DNA of 64,000 bases from Mycobacterium branderi (GTDB lineage: Bacteria; Actinomycetota; Actinomycetes; Mycobacteriales; Mycobacteriaceae): positions 2,170,001 through 2,234,000 of the forward strand of contig NZ_AP022606.1 of NCBI RefSeq assembly GCF_010728725.1. The letters are read 5' to 3'. The notes under the pieces are model-generated. The model saw only the letters and a list, made by a program, of their open reading frames with translations, searched no databases and was not told where the DNA came from. Position numbers and translations under genes: made by a program. Each line of letters starts with the position of its first letter. The first letter of the stretch is position 1. This document shows positions 19,164 through 27,165 of the stretch, in pieces.

Positions 19164-20252
19164 ATGGGTAAGGCAATCCGGGTGGAGGGACTGACTAAGT
19201 CCTTCGGTTCCCAGCGAATCTGGGAAGACGTCACAATGGATATCCCGCCGGGCGAGGTCAGCGTGCTGCTGGGCCCGTCGGGTACCGGTAAGTCGGTGTT
19301 CTTGAAGTCGCTGATCGGACTGCTGCGCCCGGAGCGCGGCTCGATCATCATCGACGACACCGACATCACCGAGTGCTCGGCCAAGGAGCTCTACGAGATC
19401 CGCACGCTGTTCGGGGTGATGTTTCAGGACGGCGCTCTGTTCGGGTCGATGAACATCTTCGACAACACCGCGTTCCCGTTGCGCGAGCACACCAAGAAGA
19501 AGGAAAGCGAGATCCGTGACATCGTCATGGAGAAGCTGTCGATCGTGGGTCTGGCCGGGGACGAGAAGAAGTTCCCCGGTGAGATCTCCGGCGGTATGAA
19601 AAAGCGTGCCGGCCTGGCGCGCTCGCTGGTGTTGGACCCGCAGATCATCCTTTGTGACGAGCCGGACTCGGGTCTTGACCCGGTGCGTACCGCGTATCTG
19701 AGCCAGCTGCTGATCGACATCAACGCGCAGATCGACGCCACGATCCTGATCGTCACGCACAACATCAACATCGCCCGCACGGTGCCGGACAACATGGGCA
19801 TGCTGTTCCGCCGCAAGCTGGTCATGTTCGGCCCGCGTGAGGTGCTGCTGACTTCCGACGAGCCGGTCGTCAAACAGTTCCTCAACGGCCGGCGGATCGG
19901 TCCGATCGGCATGTCGGAGGAAAAGGACGAGGCCACCATGGCCGAGGAGCAGGCCCACCTGGAGGCCGGCCACCACGGCGGCGGTGTCGAGGAGATCGAG
20001 GGCGTGCCCCCGCAGATCACCGCCACCCCGGGCATGCCGGAGCGCAAGGCCGTCGCCCGTCGGCAGGCCAGGGTCCGGGAGAACCTGCACCTGCTGCCCA
20101 AGAACGCGCAGCAAGCAATCCTCGACTCCTTCGAGGGCAGCGCCCAGGACTACCCGGCACACGAGCGCGACTTCGGCGGCGACGACGACAGCGGCCGCCA
20201 CCGCGACTACGACGCCCCCACCGAAACCATCCGCACTCAGCCGGAGTCCTGA
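19164..20252 (+). CDS. mceG: ABC transporter ATPase MceG/Mkl paralogue
   Basis: The 362-aa ATPase has Walker A GPSGTGKS, Q-loop MFQDGALFG, signature ISGGM, Walker B IILCDEPDSG and the H-loop VTHNINIA. The sequence and the long C-terminal extension (MSEEKDEATMAEEQ, then GMPERKAVARRQARVRENLH) are those of mycobacterial Mkl/MceG, the shared ATPase of Mce lipid importers. The gene normally lies alone on the chromosome, so a copy here is likely a second one carried on the island. The last 40 residues (GDDDSGRHRDYDAP) look different from the M. tuberculosis protein as I recall it. No yrbE or mce gene is in the window. Confidence 0.9.
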   Translation: MGKAIRVEGLTKSFGSQRIWEDVTMDIPPGEVSVLLGPSGTGKSVFLKSLIGLLRPERGSIIIDDTDITECSAKELYEIRTLFGVMFQDGALFGSMNIFDNTAFPLREHTKKKESEIRDIVMEKLSIVGLAGDEKKFPGEISGGMKKRAGLARSLVLDPQIILCDEPDSGLDPVRTAYLSQLLIDINAQIDATILIVTHNINIARTVPDNMGMLFRRKLVMFGPREVLLTSDEPVVKQFLNGRRIGPIGMSEEKDEATMAEEQAHLEAGHHGGGVEEIEGVPPQITATPGMPERKAVARRQARVRENLHLLPKNAQQAILDSFEGSAQDYPAHERDFGGDDDSGRHRDYDAPTETIRTQPES

Positions 20253-20296
20253 GCCCAGCACCGGTTGCGGTATCCATGGAAAGGAGATTCGCCACG

Positions 20297-21400
20297 ATGG
20301 CGCGTCACCGCTGGGTGGATCCCGCTACCAAACCACCTTTGGTGTGCCGACTGTTTACCGCCTTAGCCGTTCGGCCGCACAACCGTCTCGACCTTGCGTC
20401 GTGCCAGCGGGTAATTCGCGCGACGCGGACTCCAGCGTTCGGCATCGCGGTGATCACGCCCCTGATTTTGGCTGGTGCCGTCAGCGCCGCGGCTCCCCGA
20501 ATCCCCGCGCACATACCGGCTTTGCATGACACCCCCATCTCGCCGGTGGCGGCTGTTACGGCCGCCACGAGTGAACAGTCTGGCCCAGCGCTGGTCGCGG
20601 TCGAGCGAATGCCGATCGGCTTGCATATCGCAGCCGCCACTGTCTCGGCACCACCGCCACCAGCCATGGTAGTGAATTCTCCTGGTGCACTAGGGATCCC
20701 GGCGATGGCGCTATCGGCGTACCGCAATGCCGCGCAGATGATGGCAGACTCCTCCCCAGGCTGCGGAATCAGCTGGAACCTGTTGGCCGGGATCGGGCGC
20801 ATCGAATCGGGGCACGCCAACAGCGGCGCCACCGACGCCCGCGGAACAGCGATCCAACCCATCTATGGCCCCGCGCTGGACGGCACGCTGCCCGGAAACG
20901 AGGTCATCGTCCAACGCAGCGTCGGCAGCCAGGTCACCTACGCGCGGGCGCTGGGGCCGATGCAATTCCTGCCCGGCACCTGGGCGCACTACGCCTCCGA
21001 CGGCGACGCCGACGGCGTGACCGACCCGCAAAACCTCTATGACTCCACGCTTGCGGCCGCGCGTTATCTGTGCAGCGGCGGGTTAGATCTTCGAGACCCG
21101 TCACAGGTGATGTCCGCCATCCTGCGCTACAACCACTCCCTGCCGTATGCCCACAACGTGCTCGGTTGGGCCGCGGCATACGCCAGTGGTGTCGTGCCGG
21201 TCGACCTGCCGCCGCTGACCGGGCCGACACCGCCTCTCGCCGACGCCCGTCTTGAGCATTTGGACGATCCCAGGGGCATCGGACCGGACCTGCCACTCAA
21301 CATCCATGGCTTGCCTTCCACCGATCTGCTGGCCCAGACGCCGCTAATCGATCTCGGCCAACCCGCTGGAATCACCACCCAAGCCCCCACGGAGCCTTAG
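20297..21400 (+). CDS. Secreted or membrane-anchored lytic transglycosylase
   Basis: I start at ATG 20297, 8 nt after AAAGGAGA; the upstream in-frame ATG 20276 overlaps that site. The 367-aa product has one hydrophobic segment (AFGIAVITPLILAGAVSAAA, residues about 47-66) acting as anchor or late signal, then a Pro/Ala linker. The transglycosylase domain follows: LLAGIGRIESGHANSG with the catalytic Glu, ALGPMQFLPGTWAHYASDGD, DPQNLYDSTLAAARYLC, and ILRYNHSLPYAHNVLGWA. It should cleave peptidoglycan glycan strands. It follows the mceG copy by 44 nt. Its role with the catabolic genes is not obvious; cell-wall remodelling for an envelope transporter is a guess. Confidence 0.8.
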   Translation: MARHRWVDPATKPPLVCRLFTALAVRPHNRLDLASCQRVIRATRTPAFGIAVITPLILAGAVSAAAPRIPAHIPALHDTPISPVAAVTAATSEQSGPALVAVERMPIGLHIAAATVSAPPPPAMVVNSPGALGIPAMALSAYRNAAQMMADSSPGCGISWNLLAGIGRIESGHANSGATDARGTAIQPIYGPALDGTLPGNEVIVQRSVGSQVTYARALGPMQFLPGTWAHYASDGDADGVTDPQNLYDSTLAAARYLCSGGLDLRDPSQVMSAILRYNHSLPYAHNVLGWAAAYASGVVPVDLPPLTGPTPPLADARLEHLDDPRGIGPDLPLNIHGLPSTDLLAQTPLIDLGQPAGITTQAPTEP

Positions 21401-21576
21401 CAATTGCGCACCCAGCCAATGCCGAGTCGCAAGGTGACACAAAGCCTGCCACGGTCGGGCCGCTGTCCGGTGTCTTCCCGGGTGCGCCACCTCGCAGGTC
21501 AGCCGCATCACCAGCGGTCAGTACGCTTACGTACGAGCGTGCTCGACAACTCGCACGACTTACCGGAGATACCACC

Positions 21577-21843
21577 ATGATCACCACAACCAACCAACAG
21601 ATCGCACTCGGCGCGCTGCGCTGCTGCCGCAGCAGACTTCTGGAAATCCGCCGAGACGCGCTGACAGCGGCCACGGCGTTGTCTGGTGTCCGCGCCAACC
21701 GTGCATATGAACTTGCTGACAAGCTGGCGGACGTGCTGGCCCACTGCGAACGCCTATCCTTCATCGTTGAAGGCGACGTTTACAGTGACGCGCCTGGGCC
21801 GCTCAGCCCTCCCGTAAATTCTGTTTGCCGTCCGTCCTGGTAA
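21577..21843 (+). CDS. Small hypothetical protein
   Basis: This 88-aa frame starts at ATG 21577 with CGGAGA 7 nt upstream. Residues 1-65 look like a helical soluble protein (ALRCCRSRLLEIRRDALTAA; AYELADKLADVLAHCERLSF). The tail after VEGDVYSD is poor and may follow a frame change. No family recognised. Confidence 0.45.
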   Translation: MITTTNQQIALGALRCCRSRLLEIRRDALTAATALSGVRANRAYELADKLADVLAHCERLSFIVEGDVYSDAPGPLSPPVNSVCRPSW

Positions 21844-22203
21844 CCCACCACAGACCGATTGACTGCGGCGCCTCCAGTAGCACACATGTCAGGAATCGTC
21901 CCGGCGAGCGCGGTTGCGCAACCTCGGGCCTGCATCGGCGTCGGTCAGGCCAGCATCGTTGCCGCCCGAATAGCCAGCGTGGCGACCGATAACGGCTCTT
22001 CGCGGTTCAGCGACGGGTAAGCGCGGGGGAGACCGAAATCCAGCCGAGACTTCGGCTATCCGACACAGTCGGCCCACTGACCTGCAGGGTCATTGCGCAA
22101 TCAACCCAGCTTGACCCAACAAATGCCCCGGTTGTCTCGTTCGCATCGAGTAGGTCGCGACTCAGCGTCGGCTGTCCAAGTCCCGCCCTTCCATGTCGAC
22201 GTG
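21844..22203. other. Stretch without a supportable gene
   Basis: A 62-codon minus frame (21889-22077) has no ribosome site and no recognisable content. Nothing else was seen. Confidence 0.4.
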
Positions 22204-22647
22204 TTAGCCGCTCAGAACGTTTCCACCTGCTCCGCCGAGGGCACCGATCGCGACCTGTGTGGCGAATGAGCCAAGATAGCTCGCAGCTTGTCTGAACTTG
22301 CTTCGCTCCTCGGGCGCGCGAGTGTCATCATCGGCTGCCGTTTCCAGCGCATTGATGAGCCTTTGGAGTAGTTGCTCAGGAGATGGCCATGCACCGGCGA
22401 CTCGGAGGGCGTCTGCGGTGGGCGGGCCCACCATAATGATCTGTCCTCCTGATGCGCCGACCAACTTCTCGAAGCAGGATGGTTGGGAGTTGAGCCGACG
22501 GAGAGCCCGCTGGACCGTGTCATGATCCAGTCCGGTCCGCTGCTCGATAGCCGTGGCGCGGGTGAGGTACGCGCCCGACTCGTCGCAGATGTCGACAACC
22601 GCACGCAACACGGGAAGGTCGCGGCTGGTCCATGTGTCTTCGGTCAT
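22204..22647 (-). CDS. Winged-helix-like hypothetical protein
   Basis: From ATG 22647 the product is 147 aa: MTEDTWTSRDLPVLRAVVDI begins a helical N-terminus. AYLTRATAIEQRTGLDHDTV and QRALRRLN look like a winged helix in which one protein or DNA segment is read by the second helix. The C-terminus ends in Gly/Ala-rich sequence (VAIGALGGAGGNVLSG). ATG 22719 is an alternative start, but the extra residues are poor. I do not recognise a named family. The protein resembles small actinobacterial accessory proteins that sense or sort replicons; this is only an impression. Confidence 0.55.
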   Translation of the reverse strand: MTEDTWTSRDLPVLRAVVDICDESGAYLTRATAIEQRTGLDHDTVQRALRRLNSQPSCFEKLVGASGGQIIMVGPPTADALRVAGAWPSPEQLLQRLINALETAADDDTRAPEERSKFRQAASYLGSFATQVAIGALGGAGGNVLSG

Positions 22648-22803
22648 CCTTGGAGTATCGCCATAGATGCCGACATCCAGGACGATGTGAATGTTGATGT
22701 CATCAACACGCCTCGGCATAGCCGCACGTCACACCGCGTCGCCGCACGTCGTTTCACGCTGTGATTCTGGGCGTTTCGCCAGTTCAACACGATTTTGGCG
22801 TCT

Positions 22804-22825
22804 GGTTCGATTCCCGGCAGCTCCA
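22804..22825 (+). other. Possible tmRNA (ssrA) 3'-end fragment, attachment-site scar
   Basis: The 22 nt read as a T-arm (GGTTCGATTCC) followed by CGGCAGCTCCA, which fits the 3' acceptor of tmRNA (CAGCTCCA pairing with the GGGGCTG start). No 5' partner is present and the terminal CCA is replaced by TTG. The ssrA 3' end is a common integration target. A small excisionase-like gene starts 190 bp downstream. Confidence 0.4.
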
Positions 22826-23013
22826 TTGGCGCAAACCGTCGTTGAGCGCTGGGTTCCGTCTAGGGCAGTACGTATCAACATGCCATCAACATCGTTGGTG
22901 TCGCGACAAGGCCTCGCCGCCGAAGGCCTGGGACCCTCGCGGGCACCGCAGAAGCGGGCGCGGCGGTCGTCGGTGCTGAGCCTCGCAGGCGCCTCCCAAG
23001 CCAGACTTGAGCT

Positions 23014-23304
23014 ATGGACAATAACGAAGCCGAGTTCAAGACGTACTCGCTCGCCGAAGTGGCGGAACGAATCCTGCCGGACATGGCGGACGGCGTGCGC
23101 TGGCTTTCACGTCGGCTGAACCGCGGTGAGCTGTCTGGATACCGGCTCGGCCGCGCTTGGCGAATGACGCGCGAAGATGTCGCAGGCCTGATCGAGCGCC
23201 ATCGGAACCGCTCAAAAGTACCGGACGATGTCGAGATGCCACGATCGAAATTTTCGGGCTTGACGCCAACATCGCGCCGGCGGCGGGAGCGCGGGGGGTT
23301 GTGA
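23014..23304 (+). CDS. Excisionase-like helix-turn-helix protein
   Basis: The 96-aa protein starts at ATG 23014. The segment FKTYSLAEVAERILPDMADG then RWLSRRLNRGELSGYRLGRA and WRMTREDVAGLIERHRN has the MerR/Xis fold order: a short HTH choosing from a model, a basic wing (GYRLGRAWRM) and a final helix. Such proteins act as excisionases or small regulators of integrated elements. The C-terminal tail is basic (SRRRRERGG). It lies next to the putative tmRNA fragment. No integrase gene is adjacent, so it is a phage- or ICE-remnant at most. The 23305-23532 gap holds nothing recognisable. Confidence 0.65.
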   Translation: MDNNEAEFKTYSLAEVAERILPDMADGVRWLSRRLNRGELSGYRLGRAWRMTREDVAGLIERHRNRSKVPDDVEMPRSKFSGLTPTSRRRRERGGL

Positions 23305-23532
23305 TCGATTTATGGAAGCAAGAGTTACCGGTAAAGCTGCATATTCGAACTTGTCGTATTCCCTCCGTCAATGGCCAGACTTGAGGGCGAGGCCTGCTCA
23401 AGCAGAGGAAGCTGTAGCTCGTCTGGGCGGGGGATGGCCCGTTGGTCCTCGTCTAGGCCGTTAGGTATTTGCTGTGCCAGCGCCGACGGCGCCGGGCGCG
23501 CCGTGAAGCGCCGAGTTTGGCCCGGGACAGCC

Positions 23533-24306
23533 TCAGTTCCGCAGCGAAGACAGGTTGAACATCACGCCCGTTGGGTCGGCCGCTGCCGCGAGGCGACCGT
23601 ACGGGGTGTCCTCAGCGGGCCGGAGCACGATCCCGGCGTTGTCGGTGATCACCTGCAGCGTCTTGTCGACGTCCTCGGCGCCGAAAAAGGTGGTCCACTG
23701 CGACGGCATACCTTCGGGCAGAATCTTCGCACCGTCCATCACGCCCAGCAGCTGCTGGTCACCGAACCATGCAGTGGTGTAGCGGAATTCGTCGGCTTCG
23801 GAGACCTGCTCGGTGCGCCAGCCGAAAACCTCGCAATAAAAGTCGATGGCGGCCCGATAGTCGCGCGTGGTCAACTGATGCCAGACCGGGGCGCCCGCCT
23901 CGCCAATCACTTCGAAGCCACGGACATTCAATGGCTGCCACAAGCGAAACGCAGCGCCTGATGGGTCGGTCGCCGCGCCCATCACGCCTTTGGCCGGCAG
24001 CTGCATCGGCGGGAGGTGCAGCGAAGCACCGGCCGCAGTCAGGGCCGACACGGTGGCGTCGATATCGGCGGTGTGGAAGTAGGTGGACCACCCATCCGGG
24101 AAGGGCCACCGGCGGACGTTGGCCACCATGCCCGCGACCGGGTGCCCGTTCTTGGCGGCGGTGATGTAGCCGCCGACCGCCGGCCCCCCCGAGTCGAACG
24201 TCCAGCCGAACACCGTGCCGTAGAAATCTTGGGCCTGGTCGAGGTCGGATGATGTCAGATCGATCCAGGTCGGAGCGCCCAGCGGCGCGCCGTCACAAAT
24301 GGGCAC
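23533..24306 (-). CDS. Tandem-VOC glyoxalase-family protein (TB27.3/CFP30B-like)
   Basis: GTG 24306 is chosen because AAGGAAG lies 5 nt upstream, giving 257 aa. Two vicinal-oxygen-chelate repeats follow each other: GAPTWIDLTSSDLDQAQDFY with VFGWTFD, and GAPVWHQLTTRDYRAAIDFY with VFGWRTE. Each ends with AxxDPxGxxFxLW/NL. This is the build of the mycobacterial 27-kDa glyoxalase-like antigen family (Rv0577). Metal-ligand His/Glu residues are only partly present, so catalytic activity is uncertain. It is divergent from the methyltransferase at 24429. Confidence 0.8.
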   Translation of the reverse strand: MPICDGAPLGAPTWIDLTSSDLDQAQDFYGTVFGWTFDSGGPAVGGYITAAKNGHPVAGMVANVRRWPFPDGWSTYFHTADIDATVSALTAAGASLHLPPMQLPAKGVMGAATDPSGAAFRLWQPLNVRGFEVIGEAGAPVWHQLTTRDYRAAIDFYCEVFGWRTEQVSEADEFRYTTAWFGDQQLLGVMDGAKILPEGMPSQWTTFFGAEDVDKTLQVITDNAGIVLRPAEDTPYGRLAAAADPTGVMFNLSSLRN

Positions 24307-24428
24307 AGTGGCTTCCTTGGCGTGCGGGATGGAATCCGGCGGAGGCTTCACGATTATCGACTGTCACCAGGTCGGCGTCAAAGGCCAAAAGCTCCCTGAC
24401 GGTTTGGGTCGTGAGGCAGACTTCTCGC

Positions 24429-25271
24429 ATGACGACAACGGGATCCATCGCGAACGTCTCCGACACGGCCCATTTGATTGCGGCGCACCGAGCGATGGAA
24501 TCGGCGCGCCCGGATGCACTTTTTCACGATGCTCTCGCCGATCGGCTCGCCGGTGATAAGGGCCAGGCGATAGTCGCGGCGGCTCCGCGAATACTGCGCA
24601 ACAGCTGGCCGGTTGTGGCGCGCACCAGAATCATTGACGACATTATCGGTCAGGCGATCGGACAGGGCTGTGACCGGGTGCTCAATCTGGCGGCGGGTCT
24701 GGATACTCGTCCTTACCGGCTCGACTTGAGTCCTGACTTCACCTGGGTGGAGGCTGATCTGCCGGGGCTGCTCACCGACAAGGAGCGGTTGCTCGCCGAC
24801 GAGAAGGCGCGCTGCCGGTTGACGCGCCATGCCGTCGACCTTGCTGATCCGCGTGCCCGTGACGCGTTCTTGAATGAGGCGCTCACCGGCGCCACCAAGG
24901 CGCTGGTTCTGACCGAGGGCCTGCTGATCTACCTGGACCACCGCGATGTCGACGCCTTATCGGCCGCCTTGAAGCGGCCCGAAGTGGCGTGGTGGATGTT
25001 TGATCTCTTCTCTCCAGGTCTTCGCCGCCGAATGATCAAGAAATCCGCCACCATGCTAGACAGCGCGCCGTTCAAATTTGCCCCGGCGGACGGCGTGGCG
25101 TACTTCGAAAACCTCGGCTGGACAACCCTCGACGTGGAATCGGTGTTGGCGGGCGCGTATCGATTTCATAGGTTGCCGCCATTGATGCGGCTTGTGGCGC
25201 ACCTACCGCTACCCAATCCGCGCAAGCCCGGCAACATGCTGTGGAATGCGGTCGTCCGCATGTCACACTGA
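24429..25271 (+). CDS. LCM-family SAM-dependent methyltransferase
   Basis: I take ATG 24429 (280 aa). Longer starts would overlap the divergent glyoxalase gene and read poorly. The order is typical of the expanded mycobacterial family of leucine-carboxylmethyl-transferase-like proteins: VSDTAHLIAAHRAMESARPD, then RTRIIDDIIGQAI, the SAM motif VLNLAAGLDTRPYRL, WVEADLPGLLTDKERLL, LVLTEGLLIYLD, and a C-terminal FENLGWTTLDVESV. Substrates of these enzymes are mostly unknown; some act on lipids or polyketides. The gene lies between the copy B module and the glyoxalase gene and could be an older chromosomal gene carried along. Confidence 0.82.
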   Translation: MTTTGSIANVSDTAHLIAAHRAMESARPDALFHDALADRLAGDKGQAIVAAAPRILRNSWPVVARTRIIDDIIGQAIGQGCDRVLNLAAGLDTRPYRLDLSPDFTWVEADLPGLLTDKERLLADEKARCRLTRHAVDLADPRARDAFLNEALTGATKALVLTEGLLIYLDHRDVDALSAALKRPEVAWWMFDLFSPGLRRRMIKKSATMLDSAPFKFAPADGVAYFENLGWTTLDVESVLAGAYRFHRLPPLMRLVAHLPLPNPRKPGNMLWNAVVRMSH

Positions 25272-25334
25272 TGTCGCGCCCCTTCCTGCGCCGGGTTGGA
25301 CGGTTAATTTGGTCGGGAACTCGTTGCGGCGCAA

Positions 25335-26831
25335 TCAACGTGTGATGTACCGCGACCACGGTTGAGCCGCCAGTTGGGCGTGCCGCTGAACGCAGTTGTC
25401 GCTGAAGCCTAAAAGCTTGGCCACGATAGGAGGGGGCATCTCAGCGACAAGCGTGCGCAGCGCCGAGTTGCGTGCAGCGAGGACACTGACGCCTGCGTGA
25501 GTGAGTTCATGTGCCAAAGTCATTGCGTCCAGGTGCTTTCCGGGCCGATGGGCTGGGAATAGCCACGGGTTGGGGACCGTACCGCCACCCGTTCGGAGGT
25601 TGGGTCTGCGGTGTACGAGCTCGACAAGAATGCTTGCGAAGGGTTCCGGCACCGGCACGGGTTCGTTCCCGAGGGATATACGCACTTCGTCGGTAGTCAC
25701 CGCGACCGCGGTGGCTGGCAGTGCGGCGATTCTGACCAGTGGTTGTGCGTAGAGCAGCAGCAGAAGGCCGGCGACTCGATAGTGGAGGGATCCCGGGTTG
25801 CCGGTGAGGAGCGCCTTGATCCAGGTCAACCGTTGCTCCTGGGTGAGCATAGGAACGTGCTTGGGCTGTTGGTTGACGAATCGCACCGTGGTGTTGATCT
25901 TGCTTTTGTTGGCCCAGGCGAAGAACGCGCGGGTTTTGTGGCGTGTCGTGGGTCCGCTGGCGAGCCATTCGTCGAGATCCTGCTGACGGCAGTCGGCTGC
26001 GGTCCGATGGTGGGTGTCGTGCAGCCAGGTGAGGAGTTTGATCGTCTCGGTCACTTGCTGTTTGGCCGATTGCATCGATCTTTCAGAGGCTTGCCCTGGT
26101 GTGGAGTTGCCGCGCAGCCGGCGCAGATGGTGCCAGGTGGCGAACTGTTCAACGGGAGCTCGGACGGCCGGCTCGGTGATGGTATCGAGTTTGGCGGCAA
26201 GCCAGACCTCGAAGCGTGCTAGATATTCATCGCGGTCGGGGAGTAGACCATGGTGCTCGAGCAGGCTGCGCAGATGCGAAACGACTCGAGTGCGTTGACT
26301 GACGGCGTCGAGGCCGTCGTGGCTGAGGGGAATTTCGCCGCTCGAAAGGCCGGACAGCAGTGCCCGCACTCTGGGGGAGCGTTTCCAGGTGAGGATGCTC
26401 TCGGGGCGCTCGACCCCACAGAGGATTTCGACGATCGTGCTCATCGTGGCCGGATCTGCGGCCCCGTCGACGATCAGCGCCGTCAGGTCATCACGCAGGG
26501 CGCAGCGTGCACATCGACCGCCACGGTAAATCTGGCCTTCGGTGTCACAGGTTCGGCATCGGTAGTCCTCGGGGATGCCCGCGCATGTCAGACATACCGG
26601 CCGCGGATCGATATGGTTGGCGCGTCCAGGTAGCAGGCCATCGTGTCCGCAGAAGGGGCAGACGCCGTGGGTGCGCATCGCCGTGTAAAAGCAGCTGTTG
26701 CACAGTTGCTCGCCAGGCCAGGACGGGGTGCGGTTCTGGACCGACATGCGGCCGCAGCGTGTACAGGCGATTTCTCCCTTGACGTGAGGTCGTCCGCGTC
26801 CGCGAGCGTGGCCGCTACGGTTATTCGTCAT
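25335..26831 (-). CDS. Zinc-ribbon protein with degenerate recombinase-like C-terminus, copy B
   Basis: The 498-aa protein is colinear with the one at 5010-6521. The six cysteine pairs (CTRCG, CNSC, CPFCG, CLTC, CRTC, CARC) at about residues 23-117 predict three zinc ribbons. A conserved middle follows (ERPESILTWKRSPRVRALLS; RAPVEQFATWHHLRRLRG). The C-terminal part mimics a tyrosine-recombinase core (LLLLYAQPLVRIAALPATAV; NPWLFPAHRPGKHL), but the HxxR motif reads AARNSALR and no nucleophilic tyrosine follows a GH motif. It starts 11 bp before the regulator gene ends, so translation is coupled. I infer a targeting or architectural partner of the recombinase encoded two genes upstream. Confidence 0.78.
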   Translation of the reverse strand: MTNNRSGHARGRGRPHVKGEIACTRCGRMSVQNRTPSWPGEQLCNSCFYTAMRTHGVCPFCGHDGLLPGRANHIDPRPVCLTCAGIPEDYRCRTCDTEGQIYRGGRCARCALRDDLTALIVDGAADPATMSTIVEILCGVERPESILTWKRSPRVRALLSGLSSGEIPLSHDGLDAVSQRTRVVSHLRSLLEHHGLLPDRDEYLARFEVWLAAKLDTITEPAVRAPVEQFATWHHLRRLRGNSTPGQASERSMQSAKQQVTETIKLLTWLHDTHHRTAADCRQQDLDEWLASGPTTRHKTRAFFAWANKSKINTTVRFVNQQPKHVPMLTQEQRLTWIKALLTGNPGSLHYRVAGLLLLLYAQPLVRIAALPATAVAVTTDEVRISLGNEPVPVPEPFASILVELVHRRPNLRTGGGTVPNPWLFPAHRPGKHLDAMTLAHELTHAGVSVLAARNSALRTLVAEMPPPIVAKLLGFSDNCVQRHAQLAAQPWSRYITR

Positions 26832-27165
26832 CGCGGATCACCCGTGCCCGGCGCGGGCGCACCGATTTGTTGAGATCCACGACATTGGGAGCAGAGGCTG
26901 TGGCTGAGGCGGCTTTCTTGCGCCGCACATCAGTGGCGGTGACGGTAACCAAGTCCTCGACTCCGCAGCCGAAGATGTCACACAACGCGGCGATCATTTG
27001 CAGTGAAACCCGCTCTGGCCGTTGGTGAACGACTCGATACACTTGCGGACGCGACAACTGGATGCCGCGTTCGGCAAGGCGGGGAATCAGCTCGGTGCTG
27101 TTGTGCATCCCGTGGGCGGCCATGATTTCGGAAAGCCGCCACGCATAGTCGACTCGCCGCTTCAT
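26821..27165 (-). CDS. Small Cro/C1-type HTH protein, copy B
   Basis: The 114-aa protein begins at ATG 27165, overlapping the recombinase stop (ATGA). Residues 8-75 form a five-helix Cro/C1 domain: WRLSEIMAAHGMHNSTELIP, GIQLSRPQVYRVVHQRPERV as recognition segment, and LQMIAALCDIFGCGVEDLV. The tail is basic (RRKKA; VRPRRARV). It probably controls the module through the palindromes upstream of the recombinase. It could also act as a directionality factor, as its gene is fixed between the two recombinase-type genes in both copies. Confidence 0.82.
   Translation of the reverse strand: MKRRVDYAWRLSEIMAAHGMHNSTELIPRLAERGIQLSRPQVYRVVHQRPERVSLQMIAALCDIFGCGVEDLVTVTATDVRRKKAASATASAPNVVDLNKSVRPRRARVIRDDE

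Noticed and set aside
22644..22826. Minus frame beginning MELPGIEPDAK
   Set aside because: Antisense of the tmRNA/tRNA-like T-arm; same type of artefact.
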